Source: Mycolicibacterium boenickei (GTDB lineage Bacteria; Actinomycetota; Actinomycetes; Mycobacteriales; Mycobacteriaceae). From it: a stretch of 64,000 bases of DNA. The stretch covers positions 1,364,001 through 1,428,000 of the forward strand of contig NZ_AP022579.1 in assembly GCF_010731295.1 (NCBI RefSeq), written 5' to 3'. Under the pieces are notes generated by a model that was given only the letters and a program-made list of their open reading frames with translations, was not told the origin of the DNA and did not search any database. This document shows, piece by piece, positions 27,605 to 36,689 of the stretch (the stretch's first letter is position 1; every line of letters begins with the position of its first letter). The position numbers and the translations under genes are program-made.

Positions 27605-28300
27605 ATGAAAGCCCTGGCCTTCGATGTGTTCGGGACCGTCGTCGACTGGCGGTCCAGCATCATCGGCGAGCTGGAAGCCTTCGGCAAAAGCCACGGGCTG
27701 CAACGGGATTGGCCGGCCTTCGCCGACAGCTGGCGGGCCGGCTATGCCCCGGCGATGGATCGGGTGCGCCGCGGTGAGCTGCCGTGGACCAGGATCGACG
27801 ATCTGCATCGCGCGATCCTGGTCGACCTGCTCGGCACCGCGGGCATCCCGGCCGGGGACACCGAGATCGACCACCTCAACCGAGCGTGGCACCGGCTGGA
27901 CCCGTGGCCCGACTCGGTGGCCGGGCTGACCCGGCTGAAGCAGCGCTACGTCATCACCACGCTGTCCAACGGCAACGTCTCGCTGTTGACCAACATGGCC
28001 AAACATGCCGGGCTGCCGTGGGACTGCGTGATCTCGGCCGAGCTGTTCCGGCATTACAAGCCCGACCCCGAGGCGTACCTCGGTTGCGCCGAGTTGCTCG
28101 ACGTCGCTCCCGCGGAGCTGACGCTGGTCGCGGCCCATCCCTCGGACCTGCGGGCCGCCCGTGCGGCCGGGCTCGGGACCGCGTACGTGGCCCGGCCTCT
28201 GGAGTACGGGCCGGATCGCGCCCCGCACGACGTCGCGTCCGACAGCTTCGACATCGTCGCGACGGATTTTGTCGACCTCGCCGACCAACTCGGTGCGTAG
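27605..28300 (+). CDS. Haloacid dehalogenase type II (HAD superfamily)
   Basis: 231 residues. The nucleophile is D7 in FDVFGTVVDW, with TLSNGN (motif II), a Lys in HYKPDPEAYLG and AAHPSDLRAA (motif III/IV). This is the (S)-2-haloacid dehalogenase subgroup; real substrates in mycobacteria may differ. The start ATG 27605 lies 31 bp after the quinone oxidoreductase stop, so it is probably co-transcribed. A second HAD type II gene lies at 61966. Confidence 0.88.
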   Translation: MKALAFDVFGTVVDWRSSIIGELEAFGKSHGLQRDWPAFADSWRAGYAPAMDRVRRGELPWTRIDDLHRAILVDLLGTAGIPAGDTEIDHLNRAWHRLDPWPDSVAGLTRLKQRYVITTLSNGNVSLLTNMAKHAGLPWDCVISAELFRHYKPDPEAYLGCAELLDVAPAELTLVAAHPSDLRAARAAGLGTAYVARPLEYGPDRAPHDVASDSFDIVATDFVDLADQLGA

Positions 28301-28309
28301 CGTAGAGGT

Positions 28310-29044
28310 GTGGACACCGCATCGAGTGGAGCACTGCGCAAGGCACTTGATCTCCTGATCGATCCGCCGGCCGAGCCGGACGTCGGCAAGGGATACCTCG
28401 ATCTCTTGGGCGAGGGCAGTGACGCCCCCAAGAACGCGGGCTTCATCCAGAAGGTATGGGCGTCGCCGGTCGGGTCGATGCTCTACGACAACGCCCAGGC
28501 TCTCGGTCGCAAGGTGATGACGGCGTGGCAGGAGCCCACCGAATGGCTGGACATCCCACCCGGCGGCCTCGCGCTCGACGTCGGCAGCGGCCCGGGCAAC
28601 GTGACGGCCGCGCTGGCTCGGTCGGCCGGGCTGGACGGATTCGCGTTCGGTGTGGATATCTCGGAGCCGATGCTGGCGCGCGCGGTCGAGGCCGAAGCGA
28701 GCCGGCAGGTCGGATTCTTGCGCGCCGACGCCCAGAAACTCCCGTTCCGGGACGGCGTCTTCGACGCGGTGACGTCAATCGCGGTGTTGCAGTTGATCCC
28801 CGACGCCGAGGCGGCGTTGGCGGAGATGGTGCGGGTGCTGCGACCCGGCGGACGCATCGCGGTCATGGTGCCCACCGCGACGACTCGCGGGCCGGCCAAG
28901 CTGCTGTCGAAGGGCGGCGCGCGCTTCTTCTCCGAGGATGAGCTCGCCGACCGGTTCGAGGGGTTGGGTCTGGAGCGGGTGCGGTCCAAGACCATGGGCA
29001 CCATGCAGTGGGTGCGCGGGCAGAAACGTTTGAGCACGCCGTGA
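28310..29044 (+). CDS. Class I SAM-dependent methyltransferase
   Basis: 244 residues from GTG 28310. Motif I is LDVGSGPGNVTAAL, followed by GVDISEPML, FRDGVFDAVTSIAVLQLIPD and MVRVLRPGGRIAVMVP, typical of the Methyltransf_11/UbiE-like group. The substrate is not evident. It starts 9 bp after the HAD gene and overlaps the DUF456 gene (GTGA). Confidence 0.88.
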   Translation: MDTASSGALRKALDLLIDPPAEPDVGKGYLDLLGEGSDAPKNAGFIQKVWASPVGSMLYDNAQALGRKVMTAWQEPTEWLDIPPGGLALDVGSGPGNVTAALARSAGLDGFAFGVDISEPMLARAVEAEASRQVGFLRADAQKLPFRDGVFDAVTSIAVLQLIPDAEAALAEMVRVLRPGGRIAVMVPTATTRGPAKLLSKGGARFFSEDELADRFEGLGLERVRSKTMGTMQWVRGQKRLSTP

Positions 29045-29529
29045 GCACGTGGGGCGTCGTTCTCGTCGCGCTCGTCATCGCCATCGGCCTTGTCGGCATC
29101 GTGCTGCCCGTCCTGCCCGGTGGCGGTTTCCTGGTGTTCGCCGCGATCGCGGTGTGGGCGGTCGTCGAGCACACCACCGTCGCGTGGGTGACGCTCGGTG
29201 TCGCGGCAGTGTTCTTCGTGACCGCCGAGGTGATCAAGTACGTGTGGCCGGTCCGGCGCATGCGGGCCGCAGAGGTGGGCATCTGGAGTCTGGTGGCCGG
29301 TGGTGTGCTCGGCCTGATCGGCTTCTTCGTCATCCCGGTGATCGGGTTGGTGATCGGTTTCGTGGCCGGTGTGTACCTGGCGGAGTTGTCCGCACGTCGC
29401 GACTATCGGCGGGCCTGGACGTCAACTGTGCACGCGCTCAAGGGTGTTGCGCTGTCGGTCGGTGTCGAGCTGACCGGGGCGCTGCTGGCGACCATCGCCT
29501 GGGTGACCGGCCTGGTGATCGCGTCGTGA
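29041..29529 (+). CDS. DUF456 family membrane protein
   Basis: 162 residues from GTG 29041, overlapping the upstream stop. It is almost entirely membrane helices (about four or five), with LPVLPGGGFLVF and GFFVIPVIGLVIGFVAGVYLAEL, the Gly-rich helices of the DUF456 family. Function unknown. The stop overlaps the YceI-like gene start (GTGA). Confidence 0.85.
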   Translation: MSTWGVVLVALVIAIGLVGIVLPVLPGGGFLVFAAIAVWAVVEHTTVAWVTLGVAAVFFVTAEVIKYVWPVRRMRAAEVGIWSLVAGGVLGLIGFFVIPVIGLVIGFVAGVYLAELSARRDYRRAWTSTVHALKGVALSVGVELTGALLATIAWVTGLVIAS

Positions 29530-30053
29530 CGGCCTGGACCCTGGGCCCCGATTCGGGTGAGCTGCTGTTGCGCACCGGTGTGACGGGCAGCGCGTCACGC
29601 ATGGGTCATCGGCTGACCATCGCGATGCGTTCGTGGCACGCGACGGTCGAATGGGACGGCGAATCACCGTCGGCGGTGGAAGTGACGGTCGACCTGGATT
29701 CGTTCGACGTGCTGCGCGGCGAGGGCGGCATGACGCCGTTGACGGGTGCGGAAAAGGGTCTGATCCGATCCAACGCGTTGAAGACACTGCGCGCGAAGAA
29801 GTTTCCGCAGGCTCGTTTCCGGTCCACCTCGATGTCGCGCTCCGGTGCCGGCGTACGCATCGTCGGCGTTCTCGAACTCGCCGGCCACTCCGGTGAGCAG
29901 AACGTCGAGGTCGAGGTGTCCGACGAGTCCGTCCTCGGCACGGCCGTGGTGCGACACAGCGATTTCGGGCTCAAGCAGTACTCGATGCTGATGGGTGCGA
30001 TGAAGGTGACCGACGAGGTGGCGGTGAGTCTGGCCGCCGCCCGCCCGGCCTGA
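29526..30053 (+). CDS. YceI-like domain protein
   Basis: 175 residues from GTG 29526. It has the lipocalin-like YceI pattern: MGHRLTIAMRSWHATVEW, VEVTVDLDSFDVL, RSNALKTLRAKKFPQARFRS and a closing LMGAMKVTDEVAVSL. YceI proteins bind isoprenoids or amphiphiles. There is no signal peptide, so it is cytosolic. It is the last gene of the rightward run from 25736, convergent with ptpB. Confidence 0.85.
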   Translation: MTAWTLGPDSGELLLRTGVTGSASRMGHRLTIAMRSWHATVEWDGESPSAVEVTVDLDSFDVLRGEGGMTPLTGAEKGLIRSNALKTLRAKKFPQARFRSTSMSRSGAGVRIVGVLELAGHSGEQNVEVEVSDESVLGTAVVRHSDFGLKQYSMLMGAMKVTDEVAVSLAAARPA

Positions 30054-30150
30054 CCGGCGCGCGGCGGTGTCCGTTGACCTTGACACCACGCACACCGCTA
30101 CCCGTAAAAGTGCAGCGTCAGCTCAAAGTCAACATGGAGCTGGGCGTGTC

Positions 30151-30948
30151 CTACCCGACCAGGCCGGCCCGCAGCGCCGCGAGTTCGTCTGCCGTCACCC
30201 CGGCCGCCTCGAAGAAACCGCCCACCGAGCCGTACGCCTCGTCGAGTTTCTTCCACGCGGCGGCGAGGTATTCCTCGCGCACACCGAGCACCTCGTCGGT
30301 CAACCGCGCCTCGGCGAAGGTGATCATCTCCGGAGCTTCCTGTGCCCGGGCCCGCACCGATTCCATGATCCGGTTTCGCAGGGACGGGATCGCGCCGTTG
30401 CTGGCCAGGAAATCCTCGAAGATGCGGTCGCGGTCGACGCCCACGGACTCCAGCACCGTGGCCACGGTGAAACCGGTCCGGTCCTTGCCGGCGAAGCAGT
30501 GCGCGAGAACCGGACGTTCCTGTCCCAGAAGTGAAATCACCTCACGCACCGCGCTGTGCGCACCCGGCAGCGTCGGGAACTCCTCGTACACCTCGGTCAT
30601 GTACCGGCGCGCCGCGGTGGCGATGTCCTCGCCCTCGGCGGATTCCGACATCACCCGCTGGAAGGTGCTTTCGTGCGGCGCGTCGTTCGACGGGTCGTCG
30701 GGGTGGAACGGCAGCAGGTGAACCGCCACACCGTCGGGTACCTGCCCGGTGCCTTGTCGCTGCACTTCCTGGTGTGAGCGCAGATCGGCGACGTCGGTGA
30801 TGCCGAGCCGGCGGAATACCGCCCGGCCGTCATCCGAGAGCTGGCTGAGCTGGCTCGAGCGGTAGAGGAGCCCCGGACGGATTGCGGTGATCTCGGCGAC
30901 GTCGCGAAAGTTCCACGCCCCCGACAGTTCTCCCAGTTCGACGGTCAC
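30151..30948 (-). CDS. ptpB: PtpB-like tyrosine/phosphoinositide phosphatase (Rv0153c)
   Basis: 265 residues from GTG 30948. The P-loop HCFAGKDRTG (HCx5R) and the N-terminal GAWNFRDVAEI and LYRSSQLSQL match M. tuberculosis PtpB, a triple-specificity phosphatase. In pathogens it is secreted and acts on host phosphoinositides; here it may act on endogenous targets. It has no signal peptide. The start overlaps the fadE2 stop (GTGA), as in the Rv0153c-Rv0154c pair. Confidence 0.92.
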   Translation of the reverse strand: MTVELGELSGAWNFRDVAEITAIRPGLLYRSSQLSQLSDDGRAVFRRLGITDVADLRSHQEVQRQGTGQVPDGVAVHLLPFHPDDPSNDAPHESTFQRVMSESAEGEDIATAARRYMTEVYEEFPTLPGAHSAVREVISLLGQERPVLAHCFAGKDRTGFTVATVLESVGVDRDRIFEDFLASNGAIPSLRNRIMESVRARAQEAPEMITFAEARLTDEVLGVREEYLAAAWKKLDEAYGSVGGFFEAAGVTADELAALRAGLVG

Positions 30949-32171
30949 TGCGCGATCACCGCCGCCAGAGGCGATTTCTCGCGGCCCAGTTCGGCACGGG
31001 CGATGGTGCGCATGTGGACCTCGTCGGGTCCGTCGAACAGGCGCATCGCGCGGTGCCATGCGTAGAGCCGGGCCAGCGGGACATCGTCGCTGACTCCGGC
31101 GGCGCCGTGCACCTGGATGGCCCGGTCGATGACGTTGCAGGCGATCTGCGGGGCCACCGACTTGATCTGGGACACCAGCACGTGGGCGGCCTTGTTGCCT
31201 TCCTGATCGATGGTCCAGGCAGCCTTCTCACACAACAGACGGGCCTGGTCGATCTCGTTGCGGGACTTGGCAATCGACTCCCGCACCACACCCTGTTCGG
31301 CCAGCGGCTTACCGAATGCCACGCGCTTCTGCACCCGGTCGATCATCAGGGCCAGGGCACGCTCGGCGGCCCCGAGAGCGCGCATGCAGTGATGGATTCG
31401 GCCCGGCCCCAACCGGGCCTGCGCGATGGCGAAACCAGAGCCCTCTTCGTGCAGCAGGTTCTCGGCCGGCACCCGGACGTTGTCGAACACGATCTCGCAG
31501 TGCCCGTGCTGGTCCTGCCAGCCGAACACCGGCAGCGAGCGCTGGATGTCGACGCCAGGGGTGTCGACGGGCACCAGGATCATCGACTGCTGGGCGTGCG
31601 ACGCGGCGTCGGGATTGGTGCGGCCCATCACGATCAGGATCTTGCAGCGCGGATCGGCCGCGCCGGTGATCCACCACTTGCGGCCGTTGATCACATAGTC
31701 GGCTCCGTCGCGCAGCATCGTGGTCTCGATGTTGCGGGCGTCCGACGACGCCACGGCGGGTTCGGTCATGGCGAAGGCGCTGCGGATTTCACCGTTGAGC
31801 AGCGGATCGAGCCACTGCTTGCGCTGCGCCTCGTTCGCGAACAGGTGCAGGGTCTCCATGTTCCCGGTGTCGGGGGCCGCACAGTTGAGCGCCTCGGGAG
31901 CGATCTCCATGCTCCACCCGGACAGCTCGGCCAGCGGCGCGTACTCCAGGTTGGTCAGGCCGGACTCCGAGGGCAGGAAGAGGTTCCACAGGCCCTGCTC
32001 GCGCGCCTTGACCTTGAGCTCCTCGACCACCGGCGGCACCGTGTGGTCCTTGGGGCCCTTCTCCTCGCGATAGGCGTGATATGAGGCCTCGGCCGGCAGC
32101 ACGTGCTCGGTCATGAAGTCGGTCAACCGGGAGTGGTAATCAGCCGCTTTGGCCGACATCGCGAAGTCCAT
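30945..32171 (-). CDS. fadE2: Acyl-CoA dehydrogenase FadE2
   Basis: 408 residues from ATG 32171. Signatures: FAMTEPAVASSDARNIET, INGRKWWITGAADPRCK, FDNVRVPAENLL, and VHGAAGVSDDVPLARLYAWHRAMRLFDGPDEVH. This resembles the ACAD10/11-type branch that includes Rv0154c. It oxidises an acyl-CoA with FAD; chain specificity is not evident. It is followed directly by ptpB and divergent from the DUF1348 gene. Confidence 0.92.
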   Translation of the reverse strand: MDFAMSAKAADYHSRLTDFMTEHVLPAEASYHAYREEKGPKDHTVPPVVEELKVKAREQGLWNLFLPSESGLTNLEYAPLAELSGWSMEIAPEALNCAAPDTGNMETLHLFANEAQRKQWLDPLLNGEIRSAFAMTEPAVASSDARNIETTMLRDGADYVINGRKWWITGAADPRCKILIVMGRTNPDAASHAQQSMILVPVDTPGVDIQRSLPVFGWQDQHGHCEIVFDNVRVPAENLLHEEGSGFAIAQARLGPGRIHHCMRALGAAERALALMIDRVQKRVAFGKPLAEQGVVRESIAKSRNEIDQARLLCEKAAWTIDQEGNKAAHVLVSQIKSVAPQIACNVIDRAIQVHGAAGVSDDVPLARLYAWHRAMRLFDGPDEVHMRTIARAELGREKSPLAAVIAQ

Positions 32172-32214
32172 GCCAGCCACGATAGCCACATGGTTAAACA
32201 GGTAGAAAGGTGGC

Positions 32215-32700
32215 ATGTCTGGAACGCCGCCCCCCATCCCGCCCGACGCTCGCCCGCCTTTCCCGCCCTTCACTCTGGAAACAGCGCTCCAGAAGGTTCA
32301 AGCCGCCGAGGATGCCTGGAACACCCGCGACCCGGAGCGGGTCAGCCTGGCCTATACGCCGGACTCGCAGTGGCGCAATCGCGACCTGCACATCGTCGGA
32401 CGGGAACAGATCGTGGAGTTCCTGACCGCGAAATGGGAGCGCGAGCTGGACTACGTACTGCGCAAGAGCTTGTGGGGGTTCCGGGAGAACCGGATGGCGG
32501 TGCGGTTCCAGTACGAATGGCATGACGCGCAAGGCCAGTGGTACCGCAGCTACGGAAACGAGCTGTGGCAATTCACGCCTGAGGGGTTGATGGCCCGCAG
32601 GGAGGCCAGCATCAACGACGTCCTCATCGAGGAGTCGCAGCGGCGCTACTTCGGTCCGCGCCCGGAGTCGGAGTACGGCCGGGACATCGAGCTCTGGTAG
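32215..32700 (+). CDS. DUF1348 / NTF2-like protein
   Basis: 161 residues. It has the NTF2-like (SnoaL-type) fold signature of DUF1348: [46 protein letters not shown] and YGNELWQF. Function unknown; such folds serve as small enzymes or binding domains. AGAAAGGTGGC precedes the ATG. Its last 55 bases overlap the 3' end of the convergent MFS gene. Confidence 0.85.
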   Translation: MSGTPPPIPPDARPPFPPFTLETALQKVQAAEDAWNTRDPERVSLAYTPDSQWRNRDLHIVGREQIVEFLTAKWERELDYVLRKSLWGFRENRMAVRFQYEWHDAQGQWYRSYGNELWQFTPEGLMARREASINDVLIEESQRRYFGPRPESEYGRDIELW

Positions 32701-33893
32701 TTGGGGCTGAGCGTGCAGGCCAGCACCCCGGCCAGGACGGCCAGGCCCATCACGGTGCCGGCCACGGCCGGCCAGCCCTCGGCATCGAACGCCAGCCCTC
32801 CGGCCCAGCCGATGACGCTGGAACCCGCGTAGTAGAAGAGGTTGTACAGCGAGGACGCCTGCGCCTTGCCGTCACCGGCCGCGGCGCCGACCCAGCCCGA
32901 GGCGATCGCATGCGCACCGAAGAACCCGGCGGTGGCGATCACCAGCCCGATCAGCACCACGATGACGTTGCCGGCCAGCGTGATCGCGACGCCGGCGATC
33001 ATCGTGGCGATCGAGCCGAGCAGCACGGTCTTGCGGCCGAACCGGGTGGCCTCGGCGCCGGCGCGGGCCGAGGCCCAGGTACCCGACAGATAGGCCAGGA
33101 ACACCAGGCTGACCACGGTCTGCGGCAGGCCGAACGGTGCGGCCATCAGCCGGAACCCGAGGAAGTTGTACATCGCCACGAACCCGCCCATGAGCAGGAA
33201 GCCCTGGCTGTAGAGCACGAGTTGACGCGGTGAGCGCAGGTTCTCGGCCAGCCGCCGGGCCAGGTTGTGGGTGCGGGTCGGGGTGAACCCGCGCGCCGGT
33301 GGGGCGAGTTTGACGAATGCGAACGCCGACAGTCCGCAGAGCACCGCGACCACCAGCACGCCGACGCGCCAACCGGCGAACTCGGCGATGGGTCCGGTGA
33401 CCAGGCGTCCCGCCAGCCCGCCGATCGTGGTGCCCGCGACGTAGGTGCCCGCCGCGCGGGCAGCATGACCGGCCTCGATCTCCTCGGTGAGGTAGGCGAT
33501 GGCCACCGCGGGCACACCACCCAGCATCAGCCCTTCGATCAGCCGGCCGGACAACAGCAGCGGGGCGGTCGGTGCCAGCGGCACGATCAGCCCGAGAACC
33601 GTTGCGGCGGTGATGGATATCGTCATCGCCTGGACCCGGCCGATCCGGTCGGCCAGGGCCGACCACGGGATGACGCCCAGCGCCAGGCCCACGGTCGCGG
33701 CCGAAATCGTCAGTGCGGCATGGGCGGCGCCGGTGCCCATGTCGCGGGCGATCAGCGGGAGTACGGCCTGGGGTGAGTACAGCTGTGCGAATGTCGCGAC
33801 ACCGGCGCAGAACAACGCGGCCAGCAGGCGGCGGTACTCACTGGACCCACGTGAATGCCCCTGCCAGTCGACGGAAGTCAGGGAAGTGGACAC
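32646..33893 (-). CDS. MFS transporter (YnfM/arabinose-efflux-like)
   Basis: 415 residues from GTG 33893, with 12 predicted membrane helices. The loop [11 protein letters not shown] (motif A) and [19 protein letters not shown] near the N terminus fit the drug/sugar-efflux MFS group. The substrate is unknown. A LysR gene ends 46 bp upstream on the same strand and may regulate it. The C-terminal tail codes inside the overlap with DUF1348. Confidence 0.88.
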   Translation of the reverse strand: MSTSLTSVDWQGHSRGSSEYRRLLAALFCAGVATFAQLYSPQAVLPLIARDMGTGAAHAALTISAATVGLALGVIPWSALADRIGRVQAMTISITAATVLGLIVPLAPTAPLLLSGRLIEGLMLGGVPAVAIAYLTEEIEAGHAARAAGTYVAGTTIGGLAGRLVTGPIAEFAGWRVGVLVVAVLCGLSAFAFVKLAPPARGFTPTRTHNLARRLAENLRSPRQLVLYSQGFLLMGGFVAMYNFLGFRLMAAPFGLPQTVVSLVFLAYLSGTWASARAGAEATRFGRKTVLLGSIATMIAGVAITLAGNVIVVLIGLVIATAGFFGAHAIASGWVGAAAGDGKAQASSLYNLFYYAGSSVIGWAGGLAFDAEGWPAVAGTVMGLAVLAGVLACTLSPNYQSSMSRPYSDSGRGPK

Positions 33894-33939
33894 TCAGACG
33901 ACGGTAGGACGTCAGCAAAGATGTGTCCAATGCATGAGT

Positions 33940-34821
33940 TTAGTCAATGTCATGCGCATTAAGCATGACAAATTCGGCGAACCGCGCCGCGGCGGGCGGC
34001 AGCTGACGGTCCGTGTGCCAGGTGAGGCCGATCTGGCGCTTGGCCGAACTCTCCGACAACGGGATGTACGCGGCACCGGGCTCAGCCCGTTCGGGTCGCG
34101 GCACCGGCACGACCGCAACCCCGAAACCCGCGGCCACCAGCCCTTCCATGGTCGGGATCTCCATGGCCTCGAACACCACCGGCGGTGAGATGCCTGCCTC
34201 GGCCCACAGTTCGTCGGTGAGCTGGCGTAACCCGAAATCGGGCGCCAGTGCGACGAAGGACTCGGCACCGGCGTCGGCCAGCCGGATCCGGGACCGCCGG
34301 GCGAACCGATGCTCGCGCGGCACCGCCAGGCACAACCGTTCCATGTACAGTCCGCGCCAGCGAAAGCCGTCCGGACGCGGTGAGGTGATCGCGAGGTCGG
34401 CCTCACCGTTGGCCAGCCGTTCGACGATGTGATGAGCAGCGCCCTGAAACAGCTCGAAGCGCACCAACGGCGCCTCGGCACGGAACCTTCGCAACAGATC
34501 CGGCACGAACCAGCCGGCCTGCGAATGCAGGAACGCCAACCGCACCGTGCCGGTATCCGGGTCACGGAGCTCTGCGATTCGCTCTGTGGCCGAACGGATT
34601 TCAGCGATGCTGCGGCGGGCGTGCTCCAGCAGGATGTGCCCGTAGGCGTTGAGCCGCAGCCGACGGTTGACCCGGTCGAACAGCGGCACCCCCACCTGTT
34701 CCTCCAGCCGGGCCAGTGCCCGCGACAGGGTGGGCTGGCTGATGCCGAGTTCGGCTGCGGCGTCGGTGACATGCTCGGTTTCGGCAAGCACCACGAACCA
34801 CTGCAGCTCGTCCAGATGCAT
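33940..34821 (-). CDS. LysR-family regulator
   Basis: 293 residues from ATG 34821. The N-terminal helix-turn-helix (FVVLAETEHVTDAAAELGISQPTLSRALARLEEQVGVPLF) is classic LysR, followed by the periplasmic-binding-like inducer domain. The frame extends upstream, but that part is antisense to the response regulator gene. It lies upstream of the MFS gene on the same strand, rather than divergent as is usual for LysR/target pairs. Confidence 0.9.
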   Translation of the reverse strand: MHLDELQWFVVLAETEHVTDAAAELGISQPTLSRALARLEEQVGVPLFDRVNRRLRLNAYGHILLEHARRSIAEIRSATERIAELRDPDTGTVRLAFLHSQAGWFVPDLLRRFRAEAPLVRFELFQGAAHHIVERLANGEADLAITSPRPDGFRWRGLYMERLCLAVPREHRFARRSRIRLADAGAESFVALAPDFGLRQLTDELWAEAGISPPVVFEAMEIPTMEGLVAAGFGVAVVPVPRPERAEPGAAYIPLSESSAKRQIGLTWHTDRQLPPAAARFAEFVMLNAHDID

Positions 34822-34876
34822 ACTGCCGACTCTAAACGCGCTGATCACCGACCCGCGCTGTGCCATGCTGAGGCGC

Positions 34877-35515
34877 ATGGCCGAAAAGGTGCGGGTGGTG
34901 GTGGGCGATGACCACCCGATGTTCCGCGAAGGTGTGGTGCGGGCCTTGACCTCGAGCGGTGAGATCGACGTGGTGGCCGAAGCCGACAACGGCGCCGACG
35001 CACTGGAATTGATCCGGACCCACCGGCCGCAGGTGGCCCTGCTGGATTACCGGATGCCACAGCTCGACGGCGCCGAGGTGGCCGCCGCGGTGAGCCGCGA
35101 CGAGCTGCCCACGCGGGTGTTGCTGGTTTCCGCTCATGACGAGTCGGCGATCGTCTACACCGCACTGCAGCAGGGGGCGGCCGGTTTCCTGTCCAAGGAG
35201 TCCACCCGCAGTGAGCTGGTGAACGCCGTGCTGTCGTGTGCCAAGGGCCGCGACGTGCTCGATCCCAACTTGGCGGCCGGACTGGCCGGTGAGATCCGTC
35301 GCCGCAACGAACCCGATGTGCCGGTGCTCAGCCCGCGCGAACGCGAGGTGCTCGACCTGATCGCCAAGGGCCGTTCGATCCCGGCGATGGCCAAGGAGCT
35401 GTTCCTTGCCCCGTCCACGGTGAAGACCCACGTGCAGCGCCTGTACGAAAAGTTGGGTGTGAGCGATCGGGGCGCGGCAGTCGCCGAGGCGATGCGTCGC
35501 CGGCTGCTGGACTGA
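34877..35515 (+). CDS. NarL/LuxR-type response regulator
   Basis: 212 residues from ATG 34877. The receiver has the acidic pair D11-D12 and phospho-acceptor D57 (ALLDYRMPQLDG), plus Lys in FLSKEST. The C-terminal LuxR helix-turn-helix reads LSPREREVLDLIAKG and STVKTHVQRLYEKLGVSDR. The histidine kinase starts 2 bp after the stop, so the two form a two-component operon. Targets are unknown. Confidence 0.94.
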   Translation: MAEKVRVVVGDDHPMFREGVVRALTSSGEIDVVAEADNGADALELIRTHRPQVALLDYRMPQLDGAEVAAAVSRDELPTRVLLVSAHDESAIVYTALQQGAAGFLSKESTRSELVNAVLSCAKGRDVLDPNLAAGLAGEIRRRNEPDVPVLSPREREVLDLIAKGRSIPAMAKELFLAPSTVKTHVQRLYEKLGVSDRGAAVAEAMRRRLLD

Positions 35516-35516
35516 C

Positions 35517-36683
35517 ATGTCGAGCGGGCGCGTCGTCGAGTTCTTCACCACTCAGCCCGTGCGGGTCTCGGCGGTGCTGCGGCTACCGCTGATCGGCCTG
35601 ATCGTGCTGCTGGTCTCGGTGTGGGACGTCGACCACTGGTTGCCCGTGCTGTACGCGGTGATCCTGAGCGTGTATGCCGCCGTGGCGGTGCTGTGGTTGG
35701 TGGTCGTGTTCCGCGGGCCCATGCCGCCGTGGGCCGAATGGGCCTCCACCGCAGTCGATGTGCTGGTGCTGGTCGCCCTGTGCGCGGTGTCGGGCGGTGC
35801 CACCGCGGCGCTGCTGCCGGTGTTCTTCCTGTTGCCCATATCCGTTGCGTTCCAGGATCGTCCGTGGCTGACGGCGCTGCTCGGCGCCAGCACCGCACTG
35901 GGCTACCTGGCGGTGTGGATCCTCTATTCCGAGCGCGATGACAACGTCGGCCTGCCCGACATCGTGTACATGCACGTGGGATTCCTGGCGTGGCTCGCGG
36001 TGGCGTCGGCCGCGTTGTCGTTCGTGCTGGCGCGGCGTTCGGCAAGGGTGCGCTCGCTGATGGAGGTCCGGCGCCAGCTGGTGTCGGAATCGACCCGGGC
36101 CGACCATCTGCGCAATGCCGAGCTGGCCGAACATCTTCACGACGGACCGCTGCAGACCCTGCTGGCCGCGCGGCTGGACCTCGACGAGATCCGCGAACGC
36201 ATCTCCGACCCGGGACTGGACCGGGTCCATGCGGCCCTGCAGGACACCGCGGTCGAGTTGCGCTCGACGGTGACCGCTCTGCATCCGCAGGTGCTGGCCC
36301 AGCTGGGGCTCACCCCGGCGGTGCGGGAACTGTTGCGCCAGTACGAGACCAGGCCCGACATCACGGTGCGAGCGGATCTGGAAGACGTCGGGCACCCCGA
36401 AGGCCAGGCGCTGCTGTACCGCGCGGCCCGTGAGCTGCTGTCCAACATCAACAAACATGCCGGAGCGAGCACGATTTCGGTCGGGTTGCACCCCTCTGGC
36501 GAGCGCGTCGTGCTGACCGTGGCCGACGACGGCAGGGGATTCGACCCGTCGTCGGTGGCCCAGTCGGTCGCCGAGGGGCACATCGGGCTGGCCTCGCTGC
36601 AGGTCCGTATCGAGGCCATGGGCGGCTCGATGGCGATCTCGTCGGAGGCCGGATTCGGCACGCAGGTCCGGGTCACGCTGTAG
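35517..36683 (+). CDS. NarL-type sensor histidine kinase (HisKA_3)
   Basis: 388 residues. About six N-terminal membrane helices (about 20-172) have short loops, so it may sense a membrane signal. The HisKA_3 phospho-histidine is about H208 (EHLHDGPLQTLLAARLDLDEI), and the ATPase domain has NINKHAGAS (N box) and VADDGRGFD (G box). It works with the response regulator at 34877. A membrane-embedded sensor of this kind has no obvious ligand domain. Confidence 0.93.
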   Translation: MSSGRVVEFFTTQPVRVSAVLRLPLIGLIVLLVSVWDVDHWLPVLYAVILSVYAAVAVLWLVVVFRGPMPPWAEWASTAVDVLVLVALCAVSGGATAALLPVFFLLPISVAFQDRPWLTALLGASTALGYLAVWILYSERDDNVGLPDIVYMHVGFLAWLAVASAALSFVLARRSARVRSLMEVRRQLVSESTRADHLRNAELAEHLHDGPLQTLLAARLDLDEIRERISDPGLDRVHAALQDTAVELRSTVTALHPQVLAQLGLTPAVRELLRQYETRPDITVRADLEDVGHPEGQALLYRAARELLSNINKHAGASTISVGLHPSGERVVLTVADDGRGFDPSSVAQSVAEGHIGLASLQVRIEAMGGSMAISSEAGFGTQVRVTL

Positions 36684-36689
36684 CGTCAG

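Noticed and set aside
30054..30150. Small gene between the YceI gene and ptpB
   Set aside because: Open frames there run into antisense ptpB sequence and have no ribosome site.
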